A DNA stretch of 64,000 nt from contig CM075656.1 of assembly GCA_037953625.1 (NCBI GenBank), positions 83,719,001 to 83,783,000 of the forward strand, given 5' to 3'. Position numbers and translations under genes: made by a program. This document shows, piece after piece, positions 58,111 to 64,000 of the stretch (position 1 is its first letter; the number at the start of each line of letters is the position of its first letter). The notes under the pieces are model-generated. The model made no database searches, was not told the origin of the DNA, and was given only the letters and a program-made list of their open reading frames with translations. This DNA is from Crotalaria pallida (lineage: Eukaryota; Streptophyta; Magnoliopsida; Fabales; Fabaceae).

Positions 58111-61100
58111 ATGTCTCTTACCCTCTTCCCTTTCTCTAACTTCCTCTCATTCTCTTTGATCCTCTCTCTTCTTCTTCTTCCTCTTTCACTCTCCATCACT
58201 GACCCTTCTGATGGTATATCACTATTACTACTATCATTATTACTGTAATACCCTTTTCTCATTTGTTATCTCTATCACATGATCACACTCTGCTTGATTG
58301 ATTCATTGATTGGTTTGGTCGGTGGGGTGCCTTCGTTTCGTAATGTGATTGAAAAGTTTGTTTTTTTTGGGATAAAGTTTGGATTTTGAGATGTGGGTGG
58401 ATGCTGGTTCAACCCAAGTTGATAAAACCTTGGCTTGTTCAAGTTTCATTTTTTTTAATGTTGAAATGAAAATGGCGTGATTAAAGCACTGGCTCTTATG
58501 GTTTTACCTTGCTAAAAGACGTGATTTTTAGGTTGTACAGATAAAGGGGCATTGACTTTTGTGGTTTTGATTATGTTTTATTTTGTAAACTCTGGTTGAT
58601 GAAGGAGAGTGTGCAATAAATGAAGCCATGGGGTTATGCTTTTTCATACTAAAAAAAATGATTTTTTTCCTATGTTATTTTTGGAAATAAGGTTGAGCTG
58701 AACCCAGGATTAAAATGATTTGTCTTTTTTGAATGTCTTTGAATTAATTTGTTAATGCAAAGTGGCAATTGCCATTGTTTTTATTGTTGTTCTTCTGGTT
58801 GCAGTTCAAGCTCTTGGGGTGTTGTACAACGCGTTAAATAGTCCCACTTCGCTAACGGGTTGGAAAGTCGGTGATGGTGATCCATGTGGAGAGTCATGGA
58901 AAGGGATAACTTGTGAGGGTTCATCAGTTGTTTCCATGTATGAGATTCAGATGACACTGCACAATTGTAAAAAAATAAAATAAAAAAGTTTCTAGTTGAT
59001 TTTAGTGTGTTCATGTTGGTGAAAACTAACTGCTTTGATCCCTTCTTTAATGCTGGTAGTGAGCTCTCAGGTCTAGGACTCAATGGAACTCTTGGATACC
59101 TGCTTTCAGACCTTATGTCACTGAGAAAACTGTGAGATGATTCTGTTCTGTTATTTTGAACTCTGTTCTGCTATTTTGTTAATCACATAATGTTTATTAT
59201 TTTAATACATTGATGATTTTACAGTGACTTAAGTGACAACAAGATCCATGACACAATTCCCTACCAGTTGCCACCGAATCTTACAAGCCTGTAATATTCA
59301 CATATATTGATGATCAGTTTCACTTTGCTGGTTTATCAGAAATTTTTATTTTTTTGTCATTGACATGTTTCATTGCTCTACAATTGTAACAACCAGGAAT
59401 CTTGCAAGAAACAACTTAAGTGGAAATCTTCCTTATTCCATTTCTGCAATGACTTCACTCAATTATCTGTAAGTTGCTTATGAATGTAGAAACTTACATT
59501 TCATAGTATTCAATTTGGTCATAAATCGGAGCCTCGCTTACACCGTTTATGGATGTGATTTTCAGGAATGTAAGCAATAATGTGCTCTCCATGACAGTTG
59601 GTGACATCTTCACTACTCTTTCTGATCTTGATACCTTGTAAGATATCTTACATAGTGTCTTAATTCCACCTTCCATCATTTATTTATTTTTTGAAGTATT
59701 CTGTAAAAGAAAAGAATGCTTAAATGTAGTCTACTCTAGGATGCTTGTCTAAATCATGAGCGTTTGGTTTCCAAGTTTCAAAATAATGACTTCAATTCGA
59801 ATCGCTAGTACTAGTATCTCAGTTTAAGGCTCATTTTCCACTTCTTATTGATGTATGTGAATTTGAAATAGTTAGGGCCACTTGTACAACAATATTCATA
59901 AGCCGCTTGGAATTGACGGTGTTATGTATATTTTTCTCTTCTGGAAGTCTTGTTCCTTGCAATTCTTCAGAGTAATCGCACGAGGATCCAAATTCATATA
60001 CCATATTAATATAAAGTTTATGCTCCAATGGGAGTTTCATACTCTAACTGTGTAATTTGGTGGACTTCATAGTTATTTGTTGTTTGTGATAATTATTACT
60101 TGCTAGCTATTTAATTAATGTTTGTCTTTGTTTTCATCGATGCAGGGATCTATCATTCAATAGCTTTTCTGGAGATCTTCCTCCTTCATTTGCTTCGTTG
60201 TCCAATCTTTCTTCTCTGTACGTTTGATTATATTTCATTTGAAGAGCTGGAAGCAAATTGAAGTAAATGTTAATATTAATTTAATGCTTATCAAAACTCT
60301 TTTTGCAGCTTCTTGCAGAACAATCAATTGACTGGCACTCTTGTTTCTCTTGTTGGCTTGCCATTGGATACATTGTAAGCTCTTCTCCTTTTTGTGCTTG
60401 AACTATCTTTATGTCTGGTTCTTATCCTGCTATACCTTTTTTTCAGAAATGTTGCACACAATAATTTCAGTGGATGGATACCTCATGAACTTAGTTCCAT
60501 CCCAAATTTCATGTAAGTATTTAAGCTTTTTTGAATAAGATACCAATATGTTTTCTAGTGTATAGTTTCAACAATGTGGTTAATGTGACTATTCAAATGC
60601 GAACTAGATATGATGGAAATTCTTTCGCTAATGGTCCTCCTCCTCCTTCACCACCATTTGCATCACCTCCGCCGAGTGGATCTCATAATAGTCATCATCG
60701 TTCCGGATCTGGTTCACATAATAAATCACGGGGTTCTGATAATGAAAACTCTGCTGGCCACAAGGGTTTGGCAACAGGGGCCGTTGTAGGCATTGTTTTA
60801 GGGTCAGTGTTGGTAGCTGTTCTTGTGCTACTTGCTCTTGTTTTCTGTATCCAAAAGCAAAAAAAGAAGGAAAAGGGTGCAAAAACTTCTAGTGGGAGCC
60901 TTCCTCGTGGTGGTAGCCTTCCTCATGGAGTTGCTAATGGTGAATTCCCTTTCTGTATCTTCTTGTTTCCAGATCTATTTTCAGATTGTGTATTTTGGTT
61001 TCTTTGTCAAAAAGATTCTTTAATTAAAAATGTCATGGTTGCACTTCTCTTTATTATTTATCAAAATTCACTTACATTATCTTTTTGAAGCTGTTGTTCT

Positions 61101-63653
61101 GTCAAATGTTCAATTAAATTCCTTCCATTTGTCTATTTATTTATTTATTGTTTTGAGCTGAAGGATTACATATATGTTAGCATCCTGACAAGTTTAGCTT
61201 TTTCTTTTGGGTTTTTACTTGCAGTAACTCCTCAGATGCAAGAGCAGAGGGTAAAAAGTGCTGCTGTTGTTGCAGATCTCAAGCCTCCTCCTGTAGAAAA
61301 TGTGACGATTGAGAGGGTACCTCTAAAGAGTGGATCCTTAAGGCAAATGAAGTCCCCTATAACTTCCACATCATACACAGTTGCTTCTCTCCAAAGTGCA
61401 ACAAATAGCTTTAGTCAAGAATTTATTATAGGTGAAGGTTCACTTGGTCGAGTTTACAAGGCAGATTTTCCAAATGGAAAGGTAACCTTGTGTGCCGCAT
61501 TTGTTATTTCCCTTGTTACTGTCTTTGTGGGAAGTTTTATTCTAGTCTTTTGTCGATGAAAAATATGTACTTAAGGACCGGCTAGATCTTCCATTGGTTG
61601 AACCATTACAATGGTAAATAAACCGTGCCGGAGTTTGTCACAATTTTCTTGATTTTTTTTCCTTCCTACATGTGTAGCATATATACTGTACAATCATAAG
61701 TCATAATATCATTTGGCATCATAGTGCCTGCTCAATTTCTGAGGCTAAGAGTTTGGCACTTGTGTAATTGTCCCTCTTCTCTCTGTCTCTTCATTGTCAT
61801 GTTCTATTTTAGTACATTCTATTCTTTCTCCTTGGAAATTCAAACTCGATAATATTAATTATTATTTTTTCCTTTAAAATTTATGTATATTTTAACATTC
61901 TAATGATTCCAGGTTTTGTTATTGTGTAGATCATGGCCATTAAGAAGATTGACAACTCGGCATTGTCACTGCAAGAAGAAGACAATTTTCTTGAAGCTGT
62001 TTCAAATATGTCACGCTTGCGGCACCCAAACATTGTTACACTGGCTGGATATTGTGCAGAGCATGGCCAAAGACTTCTAGTTTATGAGTATATTGGAAAC
62101 GGAAATCTGCATGACATGCTCCATTTTGTTGACGAAAGTAGCAAGGATTTATCTTGGAATGCCCGTGTACGCATTGCACTTGGCACGGCCCGAGCTTTAG
62201 AGTATGTATCTGTATCATGCACACATCATATTAAGCCTCTCCCGAACTTTTTTATTTTCCCAAGTCTATTGTGGTGGGATGAGTTAGCATCGCATTCGGG
62301 CTAATTTATAAATTTTATTTTATCAATGCTTTGTCTATCAGGTATCTGCATGAAGTGTGCTTGCCTTCTGTTGTTCATAGAAATTTCAAATCAGCAAATA
62401 TATTACTTGATGAGGATCTCAATCCTCACCTGTCTGACTGTGGTTTAGCTGCTCTAACACCAAACACCGAGCGGCAGGTTGGTGAAAGATACTTGTGTTT
62501 ACTTCATGCACTGTGTAACTTGATAATTTTTATCCTTTCTTAGCACACTTCCATTGTGAAAATCATTAACTTTGTGTTTAACAGGTTTCAACTCAGATGG
62601 TCGGTTCGTTTGGTTATAGCGCTCCTGAGTTTGCATTATCAGGAGTATACACGGTAAAAAGTGACGTATACAGCTTTGGGGTGGTTATGCTGGAACTATT
62701 GACTGGTCGAAAGCCACTTGACAGGTGTGTCTATATTCTATCCTATGTGAAAGATATTAATGTTCACGTTCATCATTGTTCGTTTAAATTTTTGCATGTT
62801 ATTACTATATTTTCTTTGCTCACTCATTTGTAATATTTGTATGTTTAGTTCACGGGTTAGATCAGAGCAATCACTTGTGAGATGGGCTACACCCCAGCTC
62901 CATGATATAGATTCTTTGTCCAAAATGGTTGATCCTGCTCTGAATGGCATGTATCCTGCAAAGTCACTGTCGCGCTTCGCCGATATCATTGCCCTGTGTG
63001 TTCAGGTAAAAACTTTATCAATTTCCAATGCACTGAATGTTTTGTCTTCACTTAACACTTCCTATTTTGGCTTCCTTTCACAATTGTTTTATGTGCACTT
63101 ATTAGCCAAGCTCTATTCTAGTAACCATCCAATTACCTACACACTCTTGGAACTTATCACGTGAGAGCTTATGACCTTTCTCTTTGTTTTTTTTTTTTTT
63201 TTAGCTTATGAGCTTATGGAATAAGTTTAAAAAAAGGCTTATATGGTTACCAATTATTTTCATTAGCTCTTCCAAACGCCTACTTAAGTGTGTATATGAT
63301 AAGATAAGCCCAAATAGGTTCTCTAAATGCCATTCCAAACGCCCCTATCCATGTAGCAAAATCTACTCCTAAAATATGGTATTCCAATTTCCAAATTTTC
63401 ATATATGCTCTTTAAAGTTTGTATTTTTGAGCATTATCTTGCATGTAGGTGTTGCCTTACCTTACAAACATTTTCTTAATGAATGTTATTTTCTGCACAG
63501 CCGGAACCTGAATTTCGACCTCCCATGTCTGAGGTGGTGCAAGCATTGGTACGGTTAGTCCAAAGGGCAAGCGTGGTTAAACGACGACCAAGCGAGGACT
63601 CTGGTTTTGGTCACAAGACCCCAGATCATGAGGCCATTGACATGTCGTTTTAA
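58111..63653 (+). CDS. SRF7: LRR receptor-like kinase, STRUBBELIG-receptor family (SRF6/7-like)
   Basis: Sixteen exons join in frame to 722 residues: 58111-58213, 58805-58937, 59060-59131, 59225-59290, 59397-59468, 59566-59637, 60146-60217, 60309-60374, 60447-60512, 60608-60939, 61225-61481, 61930-62201, 62342-62477, 62585-62724, 62849-63005 and 63501-63653. Order: signal peptide (about 1-28), N-terminal LRR cap with paired Cys (about 52-65), six to seven LRRs to about 240, Pro/Ser-rich stretch, membrane segment (about 294-322), basic stop-transfer, then a kinase domain. Kinase motifs: GEGSLGRVY (421-429), Lys442, HRN (540-542, for HRD), DCG (560-562, for DFG) and APE (586-588). The missing catalytic Asp suggests weak or no kinase activity. 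The C-terminus DHEAIDMSF matches the SRF6/7 subgroup; choice between 6 and 7 is not certain. Confidence 0.93.
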
Positions 63654-64000
63654 ATGTTTGAGCCTCTAAGTTTTTATTTTTACTATTTTTTTGCAATTTT
63701 GTGTAAATTGATCAAGTTATCCAGGGAAAAAAAATAATTATAAAACACAGGAAGGAGTAGAAATTTTGAAGATGTATCAAACAGCTTCAAGATATTTATC
63801 TGTAACTACGTGTGTCTGAATTTTCCATTCACCATTGTATACTTTATAAAATAAACTGTATATTTTACCTTAGCATGCTGTAATAATATACTAATGCTAT
63901 TTAAAGCCAACATTTATTTTAATATATGGAACCAACTTTATGACTTGAAGCTTTGTTGGCAAGCACTGATGAAATTCTTCCAACTACTACCGACATATAG
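63654..64000. other. 3' UTR and flank of the SRF gene
   Basis: AT-rich sequence after the stop codon includes AATAAA-like words near 63850 (AAAATAAACTG). These may direct polyadenylation. No further gene starts before the window ends. Confidence 0.5.

Noticed and set aside
57796..58139. Ser/Leu-rich small open frames before the SRF gene
   Set aside because: They come from the pyrimidine-rich leader. The SRF start at 58111 with its signal peptide explains the region.

Overview
This is nuclear DNA of a flowering plant, most likely a dicot and probably a legume (the legume call is an inference). The signs are split genes with AT-rich introns, plastid and cell-wall genes typical of plants, and dense nests of plant transposons. 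All coordinates were read by eye from the sequence.

Genes. Four protein genes look intact. (1) RbcX1, a plastid Rubisco-assembly chaperone, has 6 exons at 53-1776 (+). (2) Malonyl-CoA decarboxylase has 16 exons at 2544-8735 (-), tail-to-tail with RbcX1. The same two genes are neighbours in Arabidopsis to my knowledge. (3) A secreted exo-type polygalacturonase has 4 exons at 22780-25364 (+). (4) An LRR receptor-like kinase of the STRUBBELIG-receptor family (SRF6/7-like) has 16 exons at 58111-63653 (+). A fifth locus, at 14345-20624, is a broken second polygalacturonase split by a retrotransposon.

Mobile DNA fills most of the rest. There is a copia element at 8948-13684 (-), a chromodomain gypsy element at 14545-19838 (+) inside the polygalacturonase pseudogene, and a second copia element at 26300-31135 (-). 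The largest item is a nested complex at 37796-54245. It is a gypsy-derived element with LTRs of about 3.4 kb and a wrecked interior. Its left LTR carries a 1.6-kb solo LTR of another family, and its right LTR carries a 4.7-kb CACTA transposon. Smaller items are two Mutator-like MITEs, a hAT-like MITE, several Stowaway-like MITEs, a TRIM-like element, a large fold-back, a tRNA-derived SINE and an RTE LINE relic.

Most unusual signals. Each long LTR contains about 15 short palindromes. All share a TTC-TGG-GAA or CTC-TGG-GAG centre, while their outer arms change in a paired way. The same element has nearly identical LTRs but no usable coding region, so it was probably moved by proteins from another element. 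The two polygalacturonase copies show a filled and an empty site for a MITE, which orders the events. No CRISPR array, rRNA or intact tRNA gene was seen.
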